In this document: positions 1 to 8,127 of the stretch, piece by piece
Layout of the letters: every line of letters starts with the position of its first letter
Numbering within the stretch: the stretch's first letter is position 1
NCBI GenBank assembly: GCA_021151695.1
Contig: JAGKWU010000019.1
Span: forward strand, 6,865 to 70,864
DNA: 64,000 nt
Direction: 5' to 3'
From: Cellvibrionaceae bacterium
Lineage (GTDB): Bacteria; Pseudomonadota; Gammaproteobacteria; Pseudomonadales; Cellvibrionaceae
Position numbers and translations under genes: made by a program
Notes under the pieces: model-generated
Databases searched by the model: none
What the model was told of the DNA's origin: nothing
Seen by the model: the letters and a program-made list of their open reading frames with translations, nothing else

Positions 1-914
1 ATGCCCAAGGGTTTGCCGATAACGAGCCCCATGAGTATGCCAAGGCTATTGGTGCCGGCTAATTCGTCGGCCCAGCCAGCGCCAATAATAACGCCCGTAT
101 TGGCCAGCGCAAATAACGGCAAAATTAAAAAGGCAACCGGCTTGTGCAATATATGTTCGAGCCTGTGTGAAGGCGATTCGAGATCTTCGTCTTTTTTGGA
201 GTAAGGAATGGCGAATGCGAGAAGCACGCCGGCGATAGTCGCGTGCACGCCCGAGTTGAACATGAGATACCACATGATGGCGCCACCGATTAAATAGGGG
301 AGCAACGCGGTAATACGCAACATGAGATTCATGATGAGCATCAGCCCAAACACACCCAGGGCACCTAACAAATAAAATGTATTTAGCTTGGCTGTGTAAA
401 AAATCGCAATGACAATGATCGCGCCCAGATCGTCGATCACCGCGAGTGCTGTGAGAAATATTTTTAAGGACGCGGGCACATGATTACCGAGTAATGCCAA
501 CACCCCCAGTGCAAATGCAATATCCGTTGCCATGGGAATTCCCAAGCCTGGCTGGGTTGATGTGCCGGCGTTCCAGCCAAAATGAATGAGTGCCGGTACC
601 GCAATACCGCCCACTGCCGCCACGATTGGCAACAGTGCTTTTTTAACCTGGGATAATTCACCGCTGTAAAGTTCGCGTTCCAGCTCAAGGCCAATCAGCA
701 AAAAGAAGATAGCCATCAGGGCATCGTTAATCCAATGCTCGATGCTGAGCCCTGCGATGTAACTGTGCCACAAACCCAGATAAGTGTTACCAAACGGGCT
801 GTTGGCAATAGCGAGGGAGACCAGCGTGCAAAAAATCAGTAGCAGGCCACTGGCTTTTTCGGAGTTGAAGAAACGTTGAAAACTATTGGATAGCGGAATT
901 GGGGTTGCCGTCAT
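1..914 (-). CDS. nhaA: Na+/H+ antiporter NhaA (C-terminus cut by window edge)
   Basis: Inner-membrane electrogenic antiporter that expels Na+ in exchange for protons and supports pH and salt homeostasis. The reading frame begins with ATG at 914 and stays open for 304 codons to the window edge, so about 80-90 C-terminal residues of a usual 380-400 are missing. The product is strongly hydrophobic. It carries the NhaA hallmarks MATDIAFALGVLALLG and VIDDLGAIIVIA, whose adjacent aspartates correspond to the known ion-binding pair. The N-terminal FFNSEKASGLLL segment and the LELERELYSGEL loop are also typical. It appears monocistronic, with about 200 bp separating it from the next gene upstream. 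Identification is firm from motifs; only the tail cannot be judged. Confidence 0.95.
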   Translation of the reverse strand, partial: MTATPIPLSNSFQRFFNSEKASGLLLIFCTLVSLAIANSPFGNTYLGLWHSYIAGLSIEHWINDALMAIFFLLIGLELERELYSGELSQVKKALLPIVAAVGGIAVPALIHFGWNAGTSTQPGLGIPMATDIAFALGVLALLGNHVPASLKIFLTALAVIDDLGAIIVIAIFYTAKLNTFYLLGALGVFGLMLIMNLMLRITALLPYLIGGAIMWYLMFNSGVHATIAGVLLAFAIPYSKKDEDLESPSHRLEHILHKPVAFLILPLFALANTGVIIGAGWADELAGTNSLGILMGLVIGKPLG

Positions 915-1063
915 GATATGTCCTTGAATATTGCGCGGCGGCCCGACCAACGCAAACACCTGCTACACCCGACCGGTATTAGCACCCGGGACGAGTATAA
1001 CCCATGACGAAACAAGATAGGCGTATCAGCCACCTTGTACGCATGAACAATAAGCGGCATAAC

Positions 1064-1107
1064 AAAAATGGAGGAGCCAATCCGGTTCCAACCGGAAAAC
1101 CTCCTCC
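1064..1107 (-). terminator. Rho-independent terminator after the small gene at 1118-1441
   Basis: A two-part hairpin: GGAGGAG (1070-1076) pairs with CTCCTCC (1101-1107), and an inner CCGGTT/AACCGG stem lies between them. On the minus strand it is followed by five T residues (complement of 1064-1068), ten bases past the stop of the minus-strand gene. Confidence 0.75.
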
Positions 1108-1117
1108 GGGGCAAAAA

Positions 1118-1441
1118 CTAGCGTCTTAATTTTTGCAGATGTTCTTTCATCAGCTCCAGAAATTTGGGTGTATAACCATCGTCTGCGTAAATGGGATTAC
1201 CAAATTCATCCTCGCCAGTTTGTTTTACGCCCTGCACATAAGGGAAGGCTTCCTGGGCTTCGTCGAGGGCGGAGTGCAATAATTCTGCAACCACTTCGTC
1301 ATAACGCAGTGCGGGAAACAAATCGGCTAATGCAGCGAGACGGGCAGCATCGTGAATAGGGATTTGCACTTGCAAGGTGGTTTTGGGGGCATCGTTCTTG
1401 ATGGTGTTTTGCCAGTGGTTTACTAATTGACGTATCTTCAT
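1118..1441 (-). CDS. Conserved small protein (often labelled pilin assembly / type 1 pili tip component in pseudomonads)
   Basis: A soluble 107-residue protein with no signal peptide or membrane segment. It begins MKIRQLVNHWQ, has a helix-rich centre (DAARLAALADLFPALRYDEVVAELLHSALDE) and then FPYVQG and EDEFGNPIYADDGYTPKF. From memory this resembles a small conserved family in Pseudomonas relatives that is annotated as a pilin assembly or pilus tip component on weak grounds; the central helices could equally suit a ribbon-helix-helix-like fold. The start at 1441 is chosen because AGGAGG lies 9 nt upstream. ATG at 1447 sits only 3 nt after that site, and the far upstream ATG at 1474 lies before it. 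Function is unknown. The gene stands alone and ends at a clear terminator. Confidence 0.7.
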   Translation of the reverse strand: MKIRQLVNHWQNTIKNDAPKTTLQVQIPIHDAARLAALADLFPALRYDEVVAELLHSALDEAQEAFPYVQGVKQTGEDEFGNPIYADDGYTPKFLELMKEHLQKLRR

Positions 1442-1549
1442 AGTCATCTTCCTCCTGCCATTTAATCTAAGCATAGTGCTTCATTGATAGGCTGTCGAAA
1501 GATTCTTTCAATTTAATTTTTTATTGATTATTTATTCATCAAATGTGAA

Positions 1550-4066
1550 TCAACGCTGCCATTTTATAAATGAAATTTCTTGCGGGACTCGTGCATTTGT
1601 ATTTGCGGGAATAAGGCGCAAGGTAAAATCATCCGCTTGGCGATCTGTATTTATATCTGCTGTGTATTGATGGCTTTGACCAGCAGCAGATTGCCAACAC
1701 AAATCAAAAACCAGCGCAGGCGAAGCGACGCAGGGATCGGCAATTAATTGCACACGAATAGTGGCAGGATCAAGTTGCGCCAAGTCGATGTCAACGTGCA
1801 CTTGCACGCCCTGCTCGCGCCTTTTTATATCAACCTTGTTGAAGTGCAATTGTGGCCATTGGGCTTGCAGTTGTTGCTGCCATTGATGGAGCTGTCTGGC
1901 AATTTCATTATTATTTGCCTGGCGATTGCTTATGCCGTTTGCCGCGGGTAAATAATATTGTTGGAGATAATCGCGCAGCATGCGGTTGCTACTAAAGCGT
2001 GGAGTGAGCGTCACCATACTATTGCGCATGATGGCAAGCCAATCGCGAGCCATGCCCGCCTGGTCGGATTGATAAAACCGCGGAATAACTTCATTTTCTA
2101 ATAGATGATAAAGCTGCAAAGCATCGCGAGTATCTTGTTCGCTAATAGTATTCGAATCTGGCAATTGATTGGTCGCCTGCACCTGTCCCATCAACGCCCA
2201 ACCGAAATCCGGTTGATAGGCCTCGGCCCACCAACCATCCAGCGACGAGAGATTGAGGCCGCCGTTAACCAGTACTTTCATACCGCTGGTACCGCAGGCC
2301 TCCCAGGGACGACGCGGCGTATTAATCCAAAGATCGACACCCTGCACAAGTTGCTGCGCAAGCGCCAGATCATAATCCTCAATAAATACCACGCGCTCGT
2401 GCACTTCTGGCCGGCGCAGGAATGTTTGCCAACGCTCCAGGGCCCGCTTGCCCTGCTGATCAGCTGGATGGGCTTTGCCAGCGATTATGAGCTGCACGGG
2501 CCGCTCGGGATTGTTGAGTAACCGCACCAGGCGCTCTTCATCAGTGAGCAATAGATCCGGGCGCTTGTATTCGGCAAAGCGGCGGGCAAAGCCCATTGTA
2601 AAAATGGCCGGATCAAGGCGACGCTTACGTTCAGTATCAGATGAAGTATCACCCTGGCAGCCAAGCCGGCGATGCACATAGTCCACCAATCGCTCTCGCC
2701 CTTTGTTAGCCAAGGCAGCCAGCGCCTCATCTGTAAGCGTATTTCGGTCTGATTGATTAAAGAGCTTGAGATCGCCGCGCCAGCGCTGACGGCCGTAGGC
2801 GTTGGTCCAGAGCTCATCTGCTGCCGGTGAATCCCAGGTTGGCATATGCACGCCATTAGTCACAAAGCCCACCGGCACTTCGCGCTGAGGCCAGCGAGGG
2901 AACAAGGGCTGAAAGATTTGCTGACTCACTTGCCCGTGCAATTGGCTCACGCCGTTGCTGTAACCGCAGGTGCGCATGGCGAGATAGGCCATATTGAAGG
3001 GCTCGCCCGCATCATTCGGATTGGCGCGGCCCAGCTGCATAAGTTCCGCTACCGATATGCCCAGCTTCTGTGCGTAGCGAGTCGCATATTGGTTGAGTAG
3101 CGTTTCGGGATAAGTATCAAACCCCGCCGCGACAGGCGTGTGGGTAGTGAATAGATTGCCGATACGCGTCGCCCAGAGCGCCTGCCAAAAATCCAGCCCG
3201 TGTTTTTGCTGATAGCAGCGAATGCGCTCCAAGGTTGCAAAGGCGGCGTGGCCCTCGTTGAGATGGCAAATATCCACCGGCAGACCAAGCTGTTCGATCA
3301 AACGCCAGCCGCCAATGCCCAGGGCAATCTCCTGTAATAGCCGCAACTCGGTGCCGCCACCGTAAAGTTTGCTAGTAATGCAGCGGTCGCCCGGCTGGTT
3401 AGATGGATCGTTGCTGTCGAGCAGATAGAGCGTCACCCTGCCCACCTGGACGCGCCAGATGCGGAAGTTAATCTGGCGAGAAAACAATTCCAGGCTGACA
3501 TGCACCCAGCTGCCGTCCGCCCGTAATAGCGGCGCTATGGGCAGGCCAGCGGGATCGTTATAGAGGTAGTTTTCCTGTTGGTGGCCATCGGGGGAAAGAC
3601 TCTGGTGAAAATAGCCCTGCTGGTAGAGCAAGCCAACGCCCAGCAGCGGCACGCCCAGATCGCTGGCCGTTTTAAGGTAATCGCCCGCCAACACACCCAG
3701 GCCACCAGCATAGAGTGGCAAGGCTTCGCAGAGGCCAAACTCCATACTGAAATAGGCGATACCGCGCAGGCCGGATTGGCTGTAATGCTGCTGATACCAG
3801 GATTGGCGCGTCAGGTGCTCCTTACGTTCGGCCGTTATATCGGCCAATTGCGCCAGAAAATCCTCCTGCTGCGCCAGGTGATTAAGTTGCTCGCTACCGG
3901 TGAGCTGTATAACGCTGACGGGATTTTGCGTCTGGTTCCACACATCGGGATTGATGCGGCTCCAGAGCACATCGCCGTAGTGGTTCCAGCTCCAGCGCAA
4001 ATCCAGCGCCAGCTCGTGCAACACTTGCAAGGTTTTGGGGAGGGGACGATCGTGAAAAGGGGGCAT
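1550..4066 (-). CDS. glgP: Alpha-glucan (glycogen/maltodextrin) phosphorylase, short GlgP type
   Basis: Cytoplasmic GT35 enzyme that releases glucose 1-phosphate from alpha-1,4-glucans. It has 838 residues, as in the Thermotoga-type alpha-glucan phosphorylases, and the N-terminal DUF3417 region (LHELALDLRWSWNHYGDVLWSRI). The active-site segments are present: HLNEGHAAFATLERI, TTHTPVAAGFD, FVTNGVHMPTW and the pyridoxal-phosphate lysine in EACGTSGMKVLVNGG. The start at 4066 has AGGAG six bases upstream. It lies 27 bp downstream of the D-lactate dehydrogenase gene on the same strand, so the two may be cotranscribed, linking glucan breakdown to fermentation. The secreted six-hairpin glycosidase further upstream adds to a glucan-use theme, though that is inference. 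Confidence 0.93.
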   Translation of the reverse strand: MPPFHDRPLPKTLQVLHELALDLRWSWNHYGDVLWSRINPDVWNQTQNPVSVIQLTGSEQLNHLAQQEDFLAQLADITAERKEHLTRQSWYQQHYSQSGLRGIAYFSMEFGLCEALPLYAGGLGVLAGDYLKTASDLGVPLLGVGLLYQQGYFHQSLSPDGHQQENYLYNDPAGLPIAPLLRADGSWVHVSLELFSRQINFRIWRVQVGRVTLYLLDSNDPSNQPGDRCITSKLYGGGTELRLLQEIALGIGGWRLIEQLGLPVDICHLNEGHAAFATLERIRCYQQKHGLDFWQALWATRIGNLFTTHTPVAAGFDTYPETLLNQYATRYAQKLGISVAELMQLGRANPNDAGEPFNMAYLAMRTCGYSNGVSQLHGQVSQQIFQPLFPRWPQREVPVGFVTNGVHMPTWDSPAADELWTNAYGRQRWRGDLKLFNQSDRNTLTDEALAALANKGRERLVDYVHRRLGCQGDTSSDTERKRRLDPAIFTMGFARRFAEYKRPDLLLTDEERLVRLLNNPERPVQLIIAGKAHPADQQGKRALERWQTFLRRPEVHERVVFIEDYDLALAQQLVQGVDLWINTPRRPWEACGTSGMKVLVNGGLNLSSLDGWWAEAYQPDFGWALMGQVQATNQLPDSNTISEQDTRDALQLYHLLENEVIPRFYQSDQAGMARDWLAIMRNSMVTLTPRFSSNRMLRDYLQQYYLPAANGISNRQANNNEIARQLHQWQQQLQAQWPQLHFNKVDIKRREQGVQVHVDIDLAQLDPATIRVQLIADPCVASPALVFDLCWQSAAGQSHQYTADINTDRQADDFTLRLIPANTNARVPQEISFIKWQR

Positions 4067-4093
4067 GCAGCACTCCTGGCTGAATCCTGTCGG

Positions 4094-5083
4094 TTAATCG
4101 ACCCTGAAGACTTTATCGAGTTCACCCGCGGCAAAATGATCAATATTGGCCAGCGTAATGCTGCCTATTGCCGTCAACGCCTCACGGGTAAAAAAGGCCT
4201 GGTGGCCGGTGATCACAACATTAGGGAACGTCAGCAAGCGCGCAAATACATCGTCTTGCAGTAGCTCATCGGAATAGTCCTCAAAAAACAGCTCCGCCTC
4301 TTCTTCGTAAACATCCAGGCCGAGATAGCCAATCTTTTTACTTTTAAGGCCCGCAATAACGGCGGGGGTATCTATCAAACCACCACGCCCGGTGTTGATT
4401 AACATTACCCCGTTTTTAAGCTGGGCGATAGTTTGCGCATTAATAAGATGATGGGTTTGCGGTGTGAGTGGGCAATGAAGGGAAATAACATCCGCCCGGG
4501 GCCAGATATCGGCAAGCGGATAATAGGCCACACCCTTTTCCAGCAGTATTTGGGCGGGATAAGGATCGTAGGCGATAAGCTTGCACCCCAGCCCCTGCAT
4601 AATCCCCGCAAACACCTGCCCGATTTTGCCGGTACCAATGACAGCAACTGTTTTGCCGGCCAGATCAAACCCCAGCAAACCATTCAGGGAATAATCGTTT
4701 TCGCGCACGCGATGATAGGCTCGGTGCAAATGACGATTGAGCATCAGGATCAACGCCAACGAATGCTCTGCCACAGCGTGCGGTGAGTATTCAGGCACGC
4801 GCGCCACCAGAATGCCGTTTTGTTTCGCAGCTACGAGATCTACCTGGTTATAGCCAGCACAGCGCAAGGCCACCAACTTTATTCCCGCCTTTGCCAGTTG
4901 TTGTAAAACCGGCGCGGAGAGTTCGTCATTTACAAAGCAACACACAGCCGCGCAACCTTGTGACAGCGCAGCCGTGTTTTCATGGAGAGGGAACGGGAGG
5001 AACAGCAATTCATGGCGGCCCTGATTGGCGCCGCTCAGAAATTCTTCATCGTAAGGTTTGGTACTGTAAACGGCGACCTTCAT
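4094..5083 (-). CDS. ldhA: D-lactate dehydrogenase, 2-hydroxyacid dehydrogenase family
   Basis: NAD-dependent reduction of pyruvate to D-lactate in the cytoplasm, a fermentative electron sink. The 329 residues match the E. coli LdhA length. The N-terminal catalytic part has VALRCAGYNQVDL. The Rossmann segment VIGTGKIGQVFAGIMQGLG follows, then the conserved arginine region LINTGRGGLID and the acid/histidine pair in LDVYEEEAELFFED and NVVITGHQAFFTREAL. A strong AAGGAG site precedes ATG at 5083. The gene lies 27 bp ahead of glgP on the same strand and about 65 bp after the secreted glycosidase, so a shared transcript with glgP is likely. FldH-like phenyllactate dehydrogenases are close relatives, so substrate is inferred. 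Confidence 0.88.
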   Translation of the reverse strand: MKVAVYSTKPYDEEFLSGANQGRHELLFLPFPLHENTAALSQGCAAVCCFVNDELSAPVLQQLAKAGIKLVALRCAGYNQVDLVAAKQNGILVARVPEYSPHAVAEHSLALILMLNRHLHRAYHRVRENDYSLNGLLGFDLAGKTVAVIGTGKIGQVFAGIMQGLGCKLIAYDPYPAQILLEKGVAYYPLADIWPRADVISLHCPLTPQTHHLINAQTIAQLKNGVMLINTGRGGLIDTPAVIAGLKSKKIGYLGLDVYEEEAELFFEDYSDELLQDDVFARLLTFPNVVITGHQAFFTREALTAIGSITLANIDHFAAGELDKVFRVD

Positions 5084-5148
5084 AGGAACTCCTTACACAT
5101 TGTGTGACGGCTGGCGAGCATCCTGAGCAGCGCCAGCCGTAGGCGCCG

Positions 5149-7770
5149 CTATTCGATTCGCGTGAGACTAAACCCTGCAATACTGGCTTTGTTAACCGGA
5201 CCAGTAAGACCGCCCGAGCCTTTATAGCTACTGTTGGCCTGTAGGTAACTCATATTAAAAAAGTCTCCTACCGCAAGACTATAGCTGCCCTTATCCAGCC
5301 AGACTTTGATCTCGGTGGAACTTTTCAGCGGATATTGGCCTTTTTCATCGCTCAGGTTAGGCATCTGCACTACGGAGCGCTGCTGCAATTTGCCCTCGCC
5401 GTTAAAGATGCTCAGCGTCTTCACTGCATTGGTAACACCGGAATCTATGGTGTGCTGGCGATTGTTGTAGCGAACATAAAGTGCATACAGGCCGGGACTG
5501 TCGATCTTGATATCGCGCACTTCCAACTTGTCATCCGGCGCGCCCCAATTGAGCAACACGGGCGCTGCATAATGCGCATCTGTCACTGGCTTGAGATTAC
5601 TCAACACGCGAGAATCGCTCACGGAAATTTGCTGGCTTTGTTGCCCCTCGATGCAATAAGGTTCCGAGTGATGGGATTTGTTGCCGCTGCTCATATACAC
5701 AGCTTCCACCGCGTAGCAGGTGCGCAATTCTGTATTCGCTTTTTCAGCATCATTCCATTGTAATTGCGCGATGCTATTGGGCAACTGCGCAACACGGCTG
5801 GCGACCTGTTTGCCGTTTTTATAAATGTTGTAGCGAATATTTTCATCCGGCTTGCTGCTGCCCTCTTTAAACGTCAGCTGATACTTGCCACCTTTTAATT
5901 CCGCACTTACCGCGACTGGCGCTTCCGGTGAGAACACTTTTGGATTGCTGTGTTCCAACGGATTTACGTTATCCGCCATAGTAATCGTTTGCTCGCGGCT
6001 ATCAATGTCCCCAAAGGTGACAGTGATGAGATTGCTGCCTTTGCCCAGCGATGCCAATTTAATATCACCTTTAATGGGCTTGCCGTTAAGTGCAACCGAC
6101 GCCAGCGGATAAAAACCTGCCGCCATGGCCTCTACCTTGGGCAAGGTCAACAACACAGAAATCTTGTGACCACGGTAATCCAGATTATCCAAACGCGCTT
6201 CTTTGCCGCCGCCCAACAATTCGATAACGGCAGGACTCAGATAAGGCTTGATGGCGATCCCCTGATCATTAAGGTGTACGCCAAAAATAGTTTCAATACC
6301 CATACCCAGATAAGCGCCTATAGACCACAGCTGGCGACGCGAATTAATCATGGGACCATCATCATAAAAAGACTTGCCGGTAAACCATTCCAGATTTTCC
6401 ATATTGGATAAATGCAAGGCCGAGCCACGCACCAGCGATTGGATGGCATTGTCTGCCACGCGATAATTGTCTGCTGTTACCGCTGCTTTTAACGCGTAAG
6501 CCGTAACAAAGGGCCACATGGCTCGGTTGTGATACACAAAAATATTGGGCATTTGCGGATAGTAAACCGGCACGCCCATGGCTGTATTGGGATAGGTGGC
6601 AACCACTTTTTTTGCTTGCTCGGGGCTGGCAATACCGTAAACAACAGCGAGCGCATTGCCGAGCATATCGTATCGACTAATGGCAACAGCATCCTGCGCA
6701 GAAGTAGTAGAAGTCGCATAGAGATTTGCGTCAGCTTGCCAAAAAACCTCGTTGATCTTTTGCTTGAGTTGCGCAGCCCATTGATCGTATTTTGCAGCCT
6801 GCTGCGGATTATTTTTTTCACGGGCGAGATCGGCACCGACACGCAGCGCTTGATAGTGCGCAACGTTAGTCGATAGCGCTTTACTCTCCGACATACGACT
6901 TAAATTATTCACGATCCAGGGCGCGTAGGTTTGGGTGCGCCAGTCGAGATAAGATTGTTCACCACCGTACAAACCGGCGCTGCTATCAAATACGGCAAGG
7001 CGATCTGCCTCCAGGGTTCCGGTCAACGCGGCATAAGCTTTATCCAGAAATTGCGCGCGCGCTGGGCCCTGCAGACTTTGCAACACGTCTTTTACGGCCA
7101 GCGCCCAGGTCACGCGATCAGTACTCACCGGCCAACTGCCACCAGAACCTGTGTCTTGTAGAATTTGCAAACTTCCGGCCGGTAAATCCGCCGGAGGCTT
7201 CACGCTATCGCGAAAGCCACTAACCTTAAACAACATGGAATTCATCACGCGCTGCGGATCGAGATGCGCGAGACCAAGGTTGGCCGCATAAGAAAGGTCA
7301 CGCGTCCACACGTAATGCCATTTCTCACCCGTTTCAAAACAATCGCAGGGAATCGATTGCCCATTGTTGTAGCTGTCATCGCGAATCGCGGTCACGCTCG
7401 CCTGACGCATGTCGTCTATAGCCATACTGAAAAGCGCATCAAACAAAGGGCTGTTGCTATGTACTCGCGGATGGGTGGCACTCTCGCTGAACTCGCGTGT
7501 TTTTTCTTTATCGTCGCGCTGCTGTTGGGTGGAGCTGAGGGTAAAGCGACGCAAATCCCCCTGCCCTTTGGCGACAGAGACATTCACCTGCTCAACTTTG
7601 CCACCGGCTTCGAGTGGATTGGGTTGAAACAATTGGGAAAAAGAATCCATAGGCGCTATAGGTAAATCAGGAGATGGCACGTGAGCAGACTGGGCGCTTT
7701 GTGCGGAAACCGCAAGGCTAATGGGCGCCAGTACGCAACCCAACAGACACTTAAGGGAAAGATATTTCAT
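5149..7770 (-). CDS. Secreted (alpha/alpha)6 six-hairpin glycoside hydrolase-like protein
   Basis: An 873-residue exported protein whose N-terminus (MKYLSLKCLLGCVLAPISLAVSA) is a clear Sec signal with cleavage near residue 23. Residues 110-530 read like an (alpha/alpha)6 barrel of the glucoamylase/debranching/rhamnosidase superfamily: WHYVWTRDLS (151-160), TGSGGSWPVSTDRVTWA, YLDWRTQTYAPWI, FVYHNRAMWPFVTAYALKAA and MINSRRQLWSIGAYLGM. The C-terminal 270 residues look like beta-sandwich material, with a fibronectin-like stretch and a last domain resembling carbohydrate-binding jelly rolls. The exact GH family could not be assigned. Start 7770 has GAGGATG upstream. It lies next to ldhA-glgP on the same strand, so an alpha-glucan substrate is plausible but unproven. 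Confidence 0.7.
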   Translation of the reverse strand: MKYLSLKCLLGCVLAPISLAVSAQSAQSAHVPSPDLPIAPMDSFSQLFQPNPLEAGGKVEQVNVSVAKGQGDLRRFTLSSTQQQRDDKEKTREFSESATHPRVHSNSPLFDALFSMAIDDMRQASVTAIRDDSYNNGQSIPCDCFETGEKWHYVWTRDLSYAANLGLAHLDPQRVMNSMLFKVSGFRDSVKPPADLPAGSLQILQDTGSGGSWPVSTDRVTWALAVKDVLQSLQGPARAQFLDKAYAALTGTLEADRLAVFDSSAGLYGGEQSYLDWRTQTYAPWIVNNLSRMSESKALSTNVAHYQALRVGADLAREKNNPQQAAKYDQWAAQLKQKINEVFWQADANLYATSTTSAQDAVAISRYDMLGNALAVVYGIASPEQAKKVVATYPNTAMGVPVYYPQMPNIFVYHNRAMWPFVTAYALKAAVTADNYRVADNAIQSLVRGSALHLSNMENLEWFTGKSFYDDGPMINSRRQLWSIGAYLGMGIETIFGVHLNDQGIAIKPYLSPAVIELLGGGKEARLDNLDYRGHKISVLLTLPKVEAMAAGFYPLASVALNGKPIKGDIKLASLGKGSNLITVTFGDIDSREQTITMADNVNPLEHSNPKVFSPEAPVAVSAELKGGKYQLTFKEGSSKPDENIRYNIYKNGKQVASRVAQLPNSIAQLQWNDAEKANTELRTCYAVEAVYMSSGNKSHHSEPYCIEGQQSQQISVSDSRVLSNLKPVTDAHYAAPVLLNWGAPDDKLEVRDIKIDSPGLYALYVRYNNRQHTIDSGVTNAVKTLSIFNGEGKLQQRSVVQMPNLSDEKGQYPLKSSTEIKVWLDKGSYSLAVGDFFNMSYLQANSSYKGSGGLTGPVNKASIAGFSLTRIE

Positions 7771-8127
7771 ACTACATCCTCGTCAGATTGTTATAGCCAG
7801 TGGCGGCTAAATTGTTGCCGAAGCGATCTGCTGTCAATGATTAACCTGCTGAATTCGTATGCAGCTCATTGCGGGTCTATATTTGATGAGGCTGTGGCCA
7901 AGTGCTATACAAAACTTTACTCATTGGACCGAGCAGGCAAGGCCCGGATGTAACCTGCAATTTGCTAGCGCTTGGCAACGGCGGCGAGTTAGTATGACTC
8001 GCGGTTGCGTCTTCTTTATAGAAGCTGCCACGAAAAAAACAACGCGACGCCCAATGTTGATTTACATGAAACATTGCTGCGCATTAATCATCATCGACTT
8101 GAAATAAAAGTGTCTTTGGGAATCTCT
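7771..8127. other. 357-bp divergent intergenic region, possible LacI-type operator
   Basis: Separates the minus-strand secreted glycosidase from the plus-strand kinase operon and must hold promoters for both. No clear coding frame is seen. One imperfect 17-bp dyad, TTGCTAGCGCTTGGCAA at 7962-7978 (TTGC-N9-GCAA around an AGCGCT core), resembles LacI-family operators that often control carbohydrate genes. The assignment is tentative. Confidence 0.4.

Noticed and set aside
3578..4264. 228-codon open frame on the plus strand opposite glgP and ldhA
   Set aside because: Antisense to two well-supported enzymes, no ribosome site and no family resemblance.
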